Below, piece by piece: positions 32,111-42,146 of a DNA stretch of 64,000 bases. How positions within the stretch are numbered: the stretch's first letter is position 1; each line of letters opens with the position of its first letter. Origin of the DNA: Maribellus sp. YY47 (lineage in GTDB: Bacteria > Bacteroidota > Bacteroidia > Bacteroidales > Prolixibacteraceae); NCBI RefSeq assembly GCF_023111095.1, contig NZ_JALGYW010000019.1:18053-82052 (forward strand). Reading direction: 5' to 3'. A model generated the notes under the pieces. The model had not been told where the DNA came from. It ran no database searches and was given only the letters and a program-made list of their open reading frames with translations. Both the position numbers and the translations under genes were made by a program.

Positions 32111-34003
32111 TTAAAACTCGGTATTCTCAATGGCCCGCTGAAACAATTGTTCCTTGCCTCCCTCCTCTTTGTCGGGATACACCTCGCGCAGCTCCCTGTA
32201 TTTAGCACGCGATTCTTCTATATAAACACTGCCCGGGTAGGAGTTAAGCATACTGCGATATAAATCCCTGGCTTTTTCTTTTTGATCCAGGTCGTAATTG
32301 TACAATTCAGCCAACTGGTACATCGCATCGTCACCCAGCAATTCGTAGCCAAAATCATTGACAATGGTTTGAAGGTATTCGGCAGCCAGCGTGTAATTCT
32401 GATGGCCGATTTCGAGTTTTGCCTTTCGGAAAAGGATGTCATCCACCAGCGAATTGTAGGGGAATTGTTCCTCCAGCGAATCGAGCACCGCCATCGCCTG
32501 TTCGTTCCGGTTCTGGAAAAACAGCAGGTCGGCACGGGCAAACATTTGCAAGGGGACAGCCGTGGTATCCAGGTTCAGGTTGTTCCCGATCATCATCGAA
32601 AGCTCCATGGCATCGTTGGCAGTCAGTTTCGAAGTACTCGCCTTGAGCACATCGAGCTGCGCTTTGGCCCACTTAAAATTCCCCATATAATAACCTAAAC
32701 GCGCTTTTTTCAGCTTCACCTCGTCGCCCAGGCTGTTGGCTTTATTTTCGTCGATCACCTGCGAATACAGCAACATAGCTTCCCACGGATCGTTGTTGTA
32801 CAGGTGAACATCGGCCAGCTCAGTCTTTAGCTCGCCGGTTTGTTCGGGTTTTAATCCGGGAACAGCGATCCCTTTTTCCAGAACTTCGATAGCCTGCCCG
32901 GGAGCATTCAGGTAAAAAGCTTCCAAATGCGCATATTCCCGCACCAAAGCGAGCGTAGCCGGGCCAAAATGCAAATATTCCAACCCTTCATTAAATTGCT
33001 GAGCCAGTTCTTTTCCTTTTACCGAATCCTCCGGAAAATCGTTGACATACTCCAGGAATGAAGCATTCAGGGTACGAATTAAAGCCTGTGCATAATAGCT
33101 GGTTTCCTCTCCTTTGTCAAGCAAGTACTGATACGCCTTTTTCGCCTCTGCATACTCTTTGTTTCGCAAAGCCATGTCGCCTAAAATGGCAATTTGCTGA
33201 TCTTCTTCACCGGTTCGCCGATCAATGGCAATCGACTGGCGCAGGGCACTGGCAAATTTCCGTTCCTGCAACAGAAACCAGATCAACAGTCGGTTGTAGC
33301 CAATTACATCGGGTTCACTTTGAATGCGAAGGAGAACCTGTTCCCTAAACTGATCGCGAAGCCCGTCGTCGATATCCAAACGCATGGCCGACGACAAACT
33401 GCTTTGAATTCTCGAAAGGTGCATTGGATCTTTTTTTAACAAATTCAGGTAGGCCTCCATCATGTTGTTATAGTCGCGCAAATACAAATAACTGCGCGCC
33501 AGCTCGTAACTAAAATCTTCGTCGGGCATTACTTCAGCCGCTTTCTGGTATACATCGCGCGCCAGCTCAAATTCCTGATCCACCAGAAAAGCATTGGCTA
33601 CGAGGTAATAACTCCCCTTGTTGGGCTGAACGTTATCGATCGCCTCCCTGTATTTGGCAGTCGCTTCGTCTTTCAGTCCCTGTGCTTTTAAAACCTGCCC
33701 CCAGTAAATCAAATAATCGGGCCGGGGCGGCTTTTGCTTTTTAAGTTCATCCTGAATTTCCCGGATCGCCTCGTCGTAACGTTGCAGTCCAATCATGCAG
33801 GTTATATAATACCGGTAATACGTACTGTTCCGGGTAAGCTCGTACACGTCCTTTAGCAATGGAAGCGCCTTTTCATAATCCTTTTCGTTATAATATTTTA
33901 TACCCAAACTCGATTTACTCTGAATTTCAGACACTTTATTTTCTTGTCCGAAAACCGTATTCAGGCTAAAAAGGATCAAAAAGGAGAATATAAGGTACTT
34001 CAT
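32111..34003 (-). CDS. Secreted or periplasmic TPR-repeat protein
   Basis: 630 residues with a signal peptide (MKYLIFSFLILFSLNTVFGQ) and many TPR-like helix pairs, for example GIKYYNEKDYEKALPLLKDV, KAQGLKDEATAKYREAIDNV and FAKAELEIGHQNYTLAAEYL-like segments towards the end. No enzymatic domain is seen. A scaffold in the periplasm or at the outer membrane is likely; the partner is unknown. Divergent from lipA. Confidence 0.85.
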   Translation of the reverse strand: MKYLIFSFLILFSLNTVFGQENKVSEIQSKSSLGIKYYNEKDYEKALPLLKDVYELTRNSTYYRYYITCMIGLQRYDEAIREIQDELKKQKPPRPDYLIYWGQVLKAQGLKDEATAKYREAIDNVQPNKGSYYLVANAFLVDQEFELARDVYQKAAEVMPDEDFSYELARSYLYLRDYNNMMEAYLNLLKKDPMHLSRIQSSLSSAMRLDIDDGLRDQFREQVLLRIQSEPDVIGYNRLLIWFLLQERKFASALRQSIAIDRRTGEEDQQIAILGDMALRNKEYAEAKKAYQYLLDKGEETSYYAQALIRTLNASFLEYVNDFPEDSVKGKELAQQFNEGLEYLHFGPATLALVREYAHLEAFYLNAPGQAIEVLEKGIAVPGLKPEQTGELKTELADVHLYNNDPWEAMLLYSQVIDENKANSLGDEVKLKKARLGYYMGNFKWAKAQLDVLKASTSKLTANDAMELSMMIGNNLNLDTTAVPLQMFARADLLFFQNRNEQAMAVLDSLEEQFPYNSLVDDILFRKAKLEIGHQNYTLAAEYLQTIVNDFGYELLGDDAMYQLAELYNYDLDQKEKARDLYRSMLNSYPGSVYIEESRAKYRELREVYPDKEEGGKEQLFQRAIENTEF

Positions 34004-34135
34004 CGTTTTTTTGCTATCTCACAAAAATAACACAGTTACAGGAAGAAGTGTTTTTTTCGGAACAAATTTAGTATTTGAGAGTTTTAAGTCCTGTATTCAT
34101 TTTTAAACTGATAACTTTGCTGAAAATTGTTGAAT

Positions 34136-34999
34136 ATGGCACATGAGTTGAACGGCAGGGAACGACTGCCCAAGTGGATGAAGATGAAAATGCCAAAAGG
34201 GGAAAGCTACTCGAAAGTAAAGAACCTTGTCAATACACATGGCTTGCACACCATTTGTACCAGCGGGAATTGTCCGAATATCGGGGAGTGCTGGAACCGT
34301 GGCACCGCAACGTTTATGATACTCGGAAATATTTGTACCCGCAGGTGTAAGTTTTGTGCAGTTCCCAGTGGCAAACCGCTGGCTCCCGACCTGGAAGAAC
34401 CCAAAAAACTGGCCGAATCGGTGCGGATCATGGGTGTAAAACACTGTGTGATTACTTCAGTCGATCGCGACGACCTGGAAGATCAGGGCGCAGGAATCTG
34501 GGCCGAGACCATTCGCGAGGTAAAACGCGTAAACCCGGAGACCAAAATAGAGGTGCTGATCCCGGATTTCAGGGGAAAAACAGAATTAATACAACAAGTA
34601 ATTGATGCCGGGCCGGATGTGATTTCGCACAACCTGGAAACCACCGAACGACTGACACCGTTTATCCGCTTTGCTTCGAAATACCGCCGCAGCCTCGACG
34701 TGATTCGTTATGTGGCCGAAAACTATAAAGTGGCCAAATCGGGCATTATGCTGGGTCTGGGCGAAACACACGACGAAGTTCTGCAAACCATGGACGACTT
34801 ACTCGAAGCCGGAGCCAAAGTGATGACCATCGGGCAATACCTCGCTCCCACCACCAAACACATGCCTGTGGTGGAATACATTACTCCCGAAAAATTTGCA
34901 GAATACCGCAACATTGGCATCCGCAAAGGGTTTAAATTTGTGGAAAGCTCGCCCTTGGTGCGCAGTTCGTACCGGGCGGAAGAGCATGTAAATGCGTAG
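34136..34999 (+). CDS. lipA: Lipoyl synthase LipA
   Basis: A radical-SAM enzyme that inserts two sulfurs into protein-bound octanoyl groups to form lipoate. Both iron-sulfur cluster motifs are present: CTSGNCPNIGEC for the auxiliary cluster and CTRRCKFC for the SAM cluster, with the C-terminal RSSYRA motif. I took ATG at 34136 (MAHELNGRERLPKWMK), 287 residues, rather than the upstream TTG. lipB follows 145 bp downstream on the same strand, completing the pathway from octanoyl-ACP. Confidence 0.96.
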   Translation: MAHELNGRERLPKWMKMKMPKGESYSKVKNLVNTHGLHTICTSGNCPNIGECWNRGTATFMILGNICTRRCKFCAVPSGKPLAPDLEEPKKLAESVRIMGVKHCVITSVDRDDLEDQGAGIWAETIREVKRVNPETKIEVLIPDFRGKTELIQQVIDAGPDVISHNLETTERLTPFIRFASKYRRSLDVIRYVAENYKVAKSGIMLGLGETHDEVLQTMDDLLEAGAKVMTIGQYLAPTTKHMPVVEYITPEKFAEYRNIGIRKGFKFVESSPLVRSSYRAEEHVNA

Positions 35000-35144
35000 G
35001 AAAGTGATCAGTATGCAGTCGCAGTTGACAGTTTTACAATTTAACAATAGAACATTTAGCAAATAAAAAGTAAAGGAGTTATTGAGTAAACGAGTTCATA
35101 AAACTCGAAGCTCGTGGCTAGTAGCTAGTAGCTAAAACAAAAAA

Positions 35145-35813
35145 ATGGCAAATTTTAACTACACCGATCTTGGATTAAAAGAATACAAAGCCTGTTGGGA
35201 TTACCAGGAAGAGAAGCTTCAGGAAATTATAAACACCAAAAGAAGTACCGGGAATCCGACGGCAGAAAATCATTTTATCCTGGTGGAACACCCACACGTT
35301 TACACCTTGGGCAAAAGTGGCGACGAAGCCAATATGATGGCCAATGCCGAATTTTTGAAAAAGATTGAAGCCACCTACTTTAAGATAAACCGTGGTGGAG
35401 ACATTACGTATCATGGTCCCGGACAATTGGTGGGTTATCCGATTATCGATCTGGAATTTTACAAAATCGGTATACGCGAATACATCGAAAAAATGGAGGA
35501 TGCCATTATTGCCACCATTGCTGAATACGGTTTGGAAGGAGGACGAAAAGAAGGAGCCACGGGAGTATGGTTGCAGGCCGACCATAAAGTTCGCGCCCGG
35601 AAAATCTGCGCCATTGGCGTGCGGGTGAGCCGCTATGTTACCATGCACGGTTTCGCACTGAATGTCAATACCGACATGCGCTACTACAATTACATCAATC
35701 CGTGTGGATTTGCGTCGTCGGCAGTTACATCGATTCAGCAGGAGCTGGGTAAAGAAATTCCGATGGATGAAGTAAAATCAGTGATCAGCGGGAAATTCAA
35801 CGCCATTTATTAA
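35145..35813 (+). CDS. lipB: Octanoyltransferase LipB
   Basis: 222 residues. It transfers octanoate from acyl-carrier protein to lipoyl domains. Visible hallmarks are RGGDITYHGPGQLVGYPI, the catalytic Lys in ARKICAIGVRVSRYVTMHG and the catalytic Cys in NPCGF. It pairs with lipA upstream. The intergenic gap contains AGCTCGTGGCTAGTAGCTAG, similar to repeat words near 28.7 kb. Confidence 0.96.
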   Translation: MANFNYTDLGLKEYKACWDYQEEKLQEIINTKRSTGNPTAENHFILVEHPHVYTLGKSGDEANMMANAEFLKKIEATYFKINRGGDITYHGPGQLVGYPIIDLEFYKIGIREYIEKMEDAIIATIAEYGLEGGRKEGATGVWLQADHKVRARKICAIGVRVSRYVTMHGFALNVNTDMRYYNYINPCGFASSAVTSIQQELGKEIPMDEVKSVISGKFNAIY

Positions 35814-35888
35814 AGCGGGAAACAAGGTCGAAAACCGAATTTTCTTTATTTCACCCCTCTGTCATCCTTCTGGTGACAAATGACATAT

Positions 35889-35905
35889 CCCCTGAAATTC
35901 AGGGG
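35889..35905. repeat. Perfect short hairpin
   Basis: CCCCTGAAATTCAGGGG is a perfect palindromic hairpin between lipB and the convergent DUF1080 gene. It has no T-run, but may contribute to termination or RNA stability. Confidence 0.55.
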
Positions 35906-35919
35906 AGAATATAAGAAAA

Positions 35920-35939
35920 CCCCGCGGCAAGCCGCGAGG
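35920..35939 (-). terminator. Terminator of the SusCD/DUF1080 operon
   Basis: CCCCGCGGC and GCCGCGAGG form a GC-rich stem with a 2-base loop. On the minus strand it is followed by TTTTCTTATATT. It lies 11 bp after the stop of the DUF1080 gene. Confidence 0.8.
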
Positions 35940-35949
35940 AATTATTTGA

Positions 35950-36678
35950 CTAAAGCTCTTTAATTTTAATTACGCGAAAAACAGTAAGGCCGCCGTGGTC
36001 CTGAAGACCGATGCCACCTTTTTTTGCCGCGCCATAGAATTCTTTATCCTTCCATTTTCCGGCTTCTTTTTGTGCTTTCCATTCATCGCTCCACAGTTCG
36101 TATTCCACTACTTTTTTACCGTTCAGCCAGTGTTCCACATGTGGGTTATTTACCACGATGCGTGTTGTGTTCCACTCGCCAAGAGGTTTTACTTCGGCTC
36201 CAACCGGCGCCTGCATCGAGTAGTTTGCCCCGGTGTACTGCGAATCGTCTAGTTTTGTCGGCCAGCCTTTGTCATCCAACAACTGGTATTCCGGACCCGA
36301 TTCGTAGATTTTATCCACATTGGCTTCCTGAACGTGGTAAAAAATTCCCGAGTTGCTTTCGGGTGCAATTCGCCACTCTACGTACAATTCGAAGTTTTCA
36401 AACTCGTCTTTTGTAACAATGTCGCCACCGTGATCTGACCCAACACCTGAATTGTGTAATTCACCATCGATGATTTTCCAGCCGGTAACTTCTTCGCCTT
36501 TAAACTTCTTCCATTTGTCGATGCTTGTTCCATCAAACAACATGATCCACTCATCAGCACTTTTTTCTACCGTGATCTCTACTTTTTCAGCAGAACTCTT
36601 TTGAGTAGATGAATTACAGGAAACCAGCAGGCTACAGGCACAAGCTGCAAATAAAAATGAAATAAAATACCGTGTCAT
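35950..36678 (-). CDS. DUF1080 (3-keto-disaccharide hydrolase-like) lipoprotein
   Basis: 242 residues from MTRYFISFLFAACACSLLVSC, where SLLVSC is a lipobox. The DUF1080 (PF06439) concanavalin-like fold is shown by WIMLFDGTSIDKWKKFKGEE, VEWRIAPESNSGIFYHVQEA and GEWNTTRIVVNNPHVEHWLN. Members hydrolyse glycosides whose sugar has been oxidised at C3. It is last in the sigma-FecR-SusC-SusD transcription unit and works topologically with the Gfo/Idh/MocA enzyme and double-DUF1080 protein encoded divergently. Confidence 0.88.
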   Translation of the reverse strand: MTRYFISFLFAACACSLLVSCNSSTQKSSAEKVEITVEKSADEWIMLFDGTSIDKWKKFKGEEVTGWKIIDGELHNSGVGSDHGGDIVTKDEFENFELYVEWRIAPESNSGIFYHVQEANVDKIYESGPEYQLLDDKGWPTKLDDSQYTGANYSMQAPVGAEVKPLGEWNTTRIVVNNPHVEHWLNGKKVVEYELWSDEWKAQKEAGKWKDKEFYGAAKKGGIGLQDHGGLTVFRVIKIKEL

Positions 36679-36749
36679 AATAATTTGTATTAAAAAAGAA
36701 CTGCATGGCCGCTTCAAGTGCAACCATGCAGTCTTTCAGTGTATTAAAT

Positions 36750-38519
36750 TTAATTGAGCGTGGGGTAGAAAGTTCCACCCCAGTCTACGTTCTGTTCAAT
36801 GTTGCTGTTCAAGTCGATTACCTCTTGCTGAATAGGGAAGAAGTAATACTTTTCGGGTACCGAAGTAACTTTTACACCGGTAAAAGGAATCTGATGTACA
36901 ATGTATTTGAAATCAGCCTCGGTAAGTGCGTTTTCTTCCGCCTTAACTTTTGCCTCACCAATAGGCATTTCGCTACCATCTTCGTTAATAGCAATGGCCT
37001 CAACACCGTGTTTGGTTTTTCCATCCAGGCGATCGAGCATACGCAAACGACGCAGGTTCCAGAAACGCATGTCTTCGAAACAGAATTCGATGTTTCGTTC
37101 TGCAATAATGGCTTCACGTAATTCTTCGCGCGTAGCTGCTGTAATACCGTAGTTGCCATCGTCGCCTGCCTCGATACCGGCACGCTCCCGAATTTCTTTC
37201 AAAATACCCAGCGCAATATCCGATTTCCCGGTTTCATTAGCCGTTTCAGCATAGTTCAACATTACTTCGGCAAAACGCATTACAATAAAATCGATATCGT
37301 ATTGCTGCACTTCAGATTGCAACAACGACAGGTCGCTGCCTTTACGGATAAAAAATCCGCTGTAGCTATCGAGGTTGGTCGAGTTGATTTTGGCGGCCGG
37401 GTTGGTTCCGAAATCGTCCAACACATCGGCAATACCCAGCGAAGTGTACTGACGGTTACCCGCTTTGTTGGATACTTCGTAAGTCGATGCATTCCAAACA
37501 ATCGATTTGTCAAAACGCGGATCGCGGTTTTCCCAGTAGCCTTGCAAAAACGCTTCATCGGTTTTGTAGTATTTCCCGGTTGGGTCGTTATAAGCTTTAC
37601 CATCTTTCATCGGGAACTCCTGAATAAACTCCCAGGTTGGCACCGCCCAGGCGTTACCACGGCTTTCTGAACCAGGACGCACACCGTAATCCCAGTTGGT
37701 TACTTTATTGGGGTAAGTATTAATTACCGCAAAAACTACCTCGGGACCACGCTCTACCAGAAAAATATCTTCGTAATTTTCGGTTAAAGCATATCCCAGA
37801 TCTTTCAGCTTGTTGTAAGCTGTTTGGTTGGCAGTAAACGCATCGTCCCAATAACTGTTATCCCATGGGTTGCCCGGATTAAACTGAGGAGAGGCTTTGT
37901 AAAGCAACACTTTTGCTTTAAAAGCGCTGGCAAAAGATCCATCAATCTTACCGTAATCCGAAGCTGATTTTTCAATTTGTTCGGGCAGCAGGCCAATGGC
38001 GTCATCTAAATCCTGGATAATAAAATCAAAACATTCTGCAGTTGTATTCCGCTTAACATACAAATCGTCGGTGTCTTTGTTTTGCGGAATTTTAATATAA
38101 GGAACACCACCGTGGTATTTCACCATGTTAAAATACACATAGGCACGCAAAAATTTGGCCTGTCCCATGGTATTGTCTTTTACATCCTGCTCTAAAGTAC
38201 TCTTATCAACTTCCAGAATTGCCTCATTAATCAAACGAATGGTTTCGTAATCCCACTCTTTGTAAGAGCTATTGGTAATCGTTACCATATCCTGATAAAA
38301 GTGGATGCTTCCCAACTGTTGCGTTTTCTCATCGAGTTGCGAATTCCAGTTGCCAAAAACATCGGCATAAATGTTAGCCATATAAGCCTCAACCAACGAC
38401 TCATCGTCCCAAACCAGGTCGGCGTTATAATTGTTAATGTTTTCAATATCGAGCGTATTGCAGCTGTTTGCAAAGAACAGCATCACTGTTGCAGTAAGTA
38501 TATATGTTAACTTTTTCAT
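36750..38519 (-). CDS. SusD/RagB family outer-membrane lipoprotein
   Basis: 589 residues with lipoprotein signal MKKLTYILTATVMLFFANSC. The SusD fold is recognised from LDIENINNYNADLVWDDESL, KAKVLLYKASPQFNPGNPWD, RFAEVMLNYAETANETGKSD and the C-terminal FPIQQEVIDLNSNIEQNVDW. It is the surface substrate-binding lid of the SusC transporter encoded 15 bp upstream. The ligand is unknown, but the neighbouring DUF1080 genes favour an oligosaccharide or glycoside. Confidence 0.95.
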   Translation of the reverse strand: MKKLTYILTATVMLFFANSCNTLDIENINNYNADLVWDDESLVEAYMANIYADVFGNWNSQLDEKTQQLGSIHFYQDMVTITNSSYKEWDYETIRLINEAILEVDKSTLEQDVKDNTMGQAKFLRAYVYFNMVKYHGGVPYIKIPQNKDTDDLYVKRNTTAECFDFIIQDLDDAIGLLPEQIEKSASDYGKIDGSFASAFKAKVLLYKASPQFNPGNPWDNSYWDDAFTANQTAYNKLKDLGYALTENYEDIFLVERGPEVVFAVINTYPNKVTNWDYGVRPGSESRGNAWAVPTWEFIQEFPMKDGKAYNDPTGKYYKTDEAFLQGYWENRDPRFDKSIVWNASTYEVSNKAGNRQYTSLGIADVLDDFGTNPAAKINSTNLDSYSGFFIRKGSDLSLLQSEVQQYDIDFIVMRFAEVMLNYAETANETGKSDIALGILKEIRERAGIEAGDDGNYGITAATREELREAIIAERNIEFCFEDMRFWNLRRLRMLDRLDGKTKHGVEAIAINEDGSEMPIGEAKVKAEENALTEADFKYIVHQIPFTGVKVTSVPEKYYFFPIQQEVIDLNSNIEQNVDWGGTFYPTLN

Positions 38520-38534
38520 TTCTACTTCGTTTTT

Positions 38535-41500
38535 TTAGAATTTAACATCAACACCAAAAGTGAATGACTTCATCAATGGATAAGAATCGTAGCAATCCTG
38601 TTCGGGATCGTGGAATTCTGTCATATCAGAGATCACAAACAGATTGGTACCGTTAAAGAATACCTTCGCAGAGCTGATTTTGAAGCCTGAAATCCATTTT
38701 TGTGGAATGGCATAACCAACGTTGAGGTTCTTCAAACGTAAATACGCACCGTTTCTGATCCAGAACGACTGGTTTCCTGTTCCCGATTCGTACCAGCTTT
38801 TTCCAATTACGCGCGGATATTTTGCATCCGGGTTTTCAGGTGTCCAAACATCATCGGCCCAAATAGGATAATAAGGTCTAACAGTTCCTCCGTATTGGCG
38901 AATACCTCCATTCCCTTCTCCAAGGTTACTAATCAAACGATCGTACATGCCAACTCCCTGAAAGTGCATGTCGAGCGAAATTCCTTTCCAGGTAAGGCTG
39001 GTTCCGAAACCATAGTTAATTCGTGGAGCGCCGTTTTCTGACAACATCTGAATGTCGTTGCCATCGATTTTTCCGTCAGGACCGGGAGAATAACCATCAC
39101 CTCTGATGTCTTCAAAATACATACCCCCAAGGTAAGGATCGCGGCCCCACTGTTTTAATCCTGTCGCCAAAAGTTCATCAAGTTGCTCCTGTGTGCGAAT
39201 GATGCCAAGCGTTTTGTAGCCTGTTATCCGGTTAAGCGGAGCACCAATGACTGAGAATTCTTCCAGATTTCCACCTTCCGAATAAAGAGCGGTTTGATCC
39301 AATACGTCCCACTGGTCTTTCGAAAAACCGATATTAGCGTAAATCGTGTAGTCGAGTTCGCCGTTAAAGGCTTTGTCTCTCCACATTACGTTAAATTCCA
39401 AACCACGCCAAGATCTGGCTGCATAGTTCTCCGGAGCCAGATCCTGTCCGTAGGTATTGGGAATGGTAACCAATCGCGAACCAAGAATGTCTTCTTCTTT
39501 TTTATAGAAACCTTCGAGCGATCCGGATAAACGGTTGTTCAGCACCGTAAAATCAATACCTCCGTTATAGGTGGTTGAAGTGGCCCAGGTAAGGTATGGG
39601 TTTGGTGTCGACCCCGGTTGGATTCCCAGGTTTAAGTTGTCGCCCCAAATGTATGAATTGGCCGACTGATAAACCCTCATGTAAGAGAATGGGCTTATTG
39701 CATTATTGTTAACATCAAGGTCGTTACCAGTTGTACCATACGAAGCCCTGATTTTTAAATTATCGAGCCAGCTGGATGTGTTATCCATAAACGACTCTTC
39801 GCTGATTCTCCAGCCTGCGGAAACCGAAGGGAAAAATCCCCATCTTCTGCTTCCTTCAGGGAAAAGAGAGTTACCATCGTAGCGGAACGAAAACTCGCCA
39901 ATATATTTCTGATCGTAGGTATAGTTAAAACGTCCAATCCACGATAAGCGTCCGTCGGTTATTTCATAAGCATCACCATATCGTCTTTCGGCATCGGTTG
40001 AGTATACATACATCTGATCGTAATTCGTTAAAGGCTCTTCCCCTTTTGCATACACAATTTCGCCACCGTTTTTAGCCTGTTCAAAAACTACCGTACCGGC
40101 AATATCGTGTTTGCCAAAGCTGTTGTTGTAGTTTAAAAACCAGTTAAACTGTTCGGCCCATAAGGTTTTTACATCGTAACTCAGAAACTCCTGGTTTTGC
40201 GAGAAGGTAAAAGTGTTCATTTTGTTTGGATCGGGTGCTGCAGGGATGAAACGGTTTTCATCGGGAGTGGCAGCTGCCCAAACATAGTTTTGCTGGTAAG
40301 TTAAATACTTCTTACGCATGTAATCGTTGCTGATGTAGTTCCCCTGCACTTTGGTGCTCAAGCCCGGGATAAATTTCTCCAGGTTGATATCGAACGAAAG
40401 AATGGCATTCACCTCTCTTTTGCGTGTTTTGATGTAACGATCGCCAATTACCTGGTCGATAACGTTCCAGGCCTGCCAGCTACCCATTGGTGTTTGCACC
40501 GGATAGTCGGTAACTTCGTTGGCCGGGGTACCGTCTTCGTACAAGTAGAAAGGATAGGTTTTGGGCCAGTTAAAGGTACAACGGTAAAGGTCGCCCACCG
40601 TTTGCTCGTCATCGCCCGAGAACGGCCAGTAAAAACGCTTCTGGTTTTGCAAATTGGCCGAAAGGTTCAGGTTCATTTTAATACTCTTGGTAATTTCAGC
40701 GGTTACATTCGAACGCAAATTGAACTTGTCGTTCTCCAGGTTTTTGTACGAACCTTCTTCGCCAATGTAGCTACCCAGCGCATAGTAAGTAACCTTATCG
40801 CTACCCCCAGATACACTCATCGAATGTTTCTGGTTCCATGGTGTTTGCCAGATATAATCGTTTACGTTGTAGTTTTTATCTTTAAAATAGGCAAACTCCT
40901 CGTCGCCATTTGGCTTTTCGAGGCCCTGAAATTCGGCTACGCGGTTTTGATAAATCAGCTCATCGGTAGCGGTTGTTTTATCCGACATCAACTCCATGGT
41001 TGGTGTCATAAACGTATAAGATCCCTGGTAATTGAATACCGGTTTTTGTTTAACACCACTTTTGGTGATTACCAGCACAACACCGTTACCGGCACGCGAA
41101 CCGTAAACCGAAGCAGTAGCCGCATCTTTCAAAAAGCTCATCTGATCGATTTCATTTACCTCCAGAGCATCAAAGGCTTCTTTGTCGCGCACAATACCGT
41201 CGATAACAAACAGCGGCTCTCCAAATCCACCGCGAATCCGGATGTCCGAAGTCGATCCCATTAATCCTGAGTTTCCGGTAATGTTAACCCCCGGAGCCCT
41301 ACCAGCCAGAGTATTCGATACGTTGGTGGTAGAAATATTACCCAGTTCTTCCATTTTTACCGCAGAAATAGCACCGGTCATGTTCACTTTCTTTTGTGTA
41401 CCGTAACCAATCGCTACCACTTCATCGATACCAATCGTTTCTTCTTCCAACACAATATTGATCTCGGTTTGCCCGCTATATATTACGTCTTTTGATTTCA

Positions 41501-42053
41501 TCCCCACAAAAGAAAACACAATCACTGCATTATCCGGAATATTAGCAAGGGTATAAATTCCATCAGGGCTGGTAACCGTTCCCTGCGAAGTTCCTTTTAC
41601 AAATACTGTTACTCCCGGCAATGGAAATCCCGAAGGATCTGTTACTTTCCCGGTTATTCCTTTAGCTTCTTCGGTCAAACTCCCATCGTGTAAAGTGGTC
41701 AGAATAATCTGCCTGTCCTTTACCAGGTAATTGACATCCGTTCCGGAGAAAAGATCAAAAAGTATCTTTTCAATCGTCTTGTCCTTCACATTTAGATCTA
41801 CTTTCCTTTCAACGTTCACCATTTTGTGGTTAAACAGAAAATAGAACTCACTGCTGTTTTCGATCTCTTCAAGAATGTCCAACACTTTTGCGTCATTCAT
41901 CTTAAGCGTTAAACGGGTTTGCTGAGCATAGGCCGACAACGCCAACGCCTGTGTAATGCCCAAAAGCATAAAAAAGATACTAAGTCGCATGATTTTCCAC
42001 GTTTTAGTTTGGGCGCCATTTAGGATGGCGTCCCGAATCCATTTTTTTTTCAT
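38535..42053 (-). CDS. SusC/RagA TonB-dependent transporter with N-terminal STN domain
   Basis: 1172 residues. After the signal peptide (ending SAYAQQ) comes an STN domain (~46-115: DILEEIENSSEFYFLFNHKM, EKILFDLFSGTDVNYLVKDR), then a carboxypeptidase-like beta domain (GKVTDPSGFPLPGVTVFVKG), the TonB plug (AGRAPGVNITG, VLVITKSG) and a 22-strand barrel ending FTFGVDVKF. The STN domain marks it as a trans-envelope signalling receptor that talks to the FecR protein encoded upstream. It forms the import complex with SusD. Confidence 0.96.
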   Translation of the reverse strand: MKKKWIRDAILNGAQTKTWKIMRLSIFFMLLGITQALALSAYAQQTRLTLKMNDAKVLDILEEIENSSEFYFLFNHKMVNVERKVDLNVKDKTIEKILFDLFSGTDVNYLVKDRQIILTTLHDGSLTEEAKGITGKVTDPSGFPLPGVTVFVKGTSQGTVTSPDGIYTLANIPDNAVIVFSFVGMKSKDVIYSGQTEINIVLEEETIGIDEVVAIGYGTQKKVNMTGAISAVKMEELGNISTTNVSNTLAGRAPGVNITGNSGLMGSTSDIRIRGGFGEPLFVIDGIVRDKEAFDALEVNEIDQMSFLKDAATASVYGSRAGNGVVLVITKSGVKQKPVFNYQGSYTFMTPTMELMSDKTTATDELIYQNRVAEFQGLEKPNGDEEFAYFKDKNYNVNDYIWQTPWNQKHSMSVSGGSDKVTYYALGSYIGEEGSYKNLENDKFNLRSNVTAEITKSIKMNLNLSANLQNQKRFYWPFSGDDEQTVGDLYRCTFNWPKTYPFYLYEDGTPANEVTDYPVQTPMGSWQAWNVIDQVIGDRYIKTRKREVNAILSFDINLEKFIPGLSTKVQGNYISNDYMRKKYLTYQQNYVWAAATPDENRFIPAAPDPNKMNTFTFSQNQEFLSYDVKTLWAEQFNWFLNYNNSFGKHDIAGTVVFEQAKNGGEIVYAKGEEPLTNYDQMYVYSTDAERRYGDAYEITDGRLSWIGRFNYTYDQKYIGEFSFRYDGNSLFPEGSRRWGFFPSVSAGWRISEESFMDNTSSWLDNLKIRASYGTTGNDLDVNNNAISPFSYMRVYQSANSYIWGDNLNLGIQPGSTPNPYLTWATSTTYNGGIDFTVLNNRLSGSLEGFYKKEEDILGSRLVTIPNTYGQDLAPENYAARSWRGLEFNVMWRDKAFNGELDYTIYANIGFSKDQWDVLDQTALYSEGGNLEEFSVIGAPLNRITGYKTLGIIRTQEQLDELLATGLKQWGRDPYLGGMYFEDIRGDGYSPGPDGKIDGNDIQMLSENGAPRINYGFGTSLTWKGISLDMHFQGVGMYDRLISNLGEGNGGIRQYGGTVRPYYPIWADDVWTPENPDAKYPRVIGKSWYESGTGNQSFWIRNGAYLRLKNLNVGYAIPQKWISGFKISSAKVFFNGTNLFVISDMTEFHDPEQDCYDSYPLMKSFTFGVDVKF

Positions 42054-42146
42054 AAATTTGAATCATTAAGTAGTTAAAAAACTTATTATTACCACACTGC
42101 TTAAGTTTGCAAGAGAGTGTTTGCGGCACTCTTTTGCTTTTTTGTA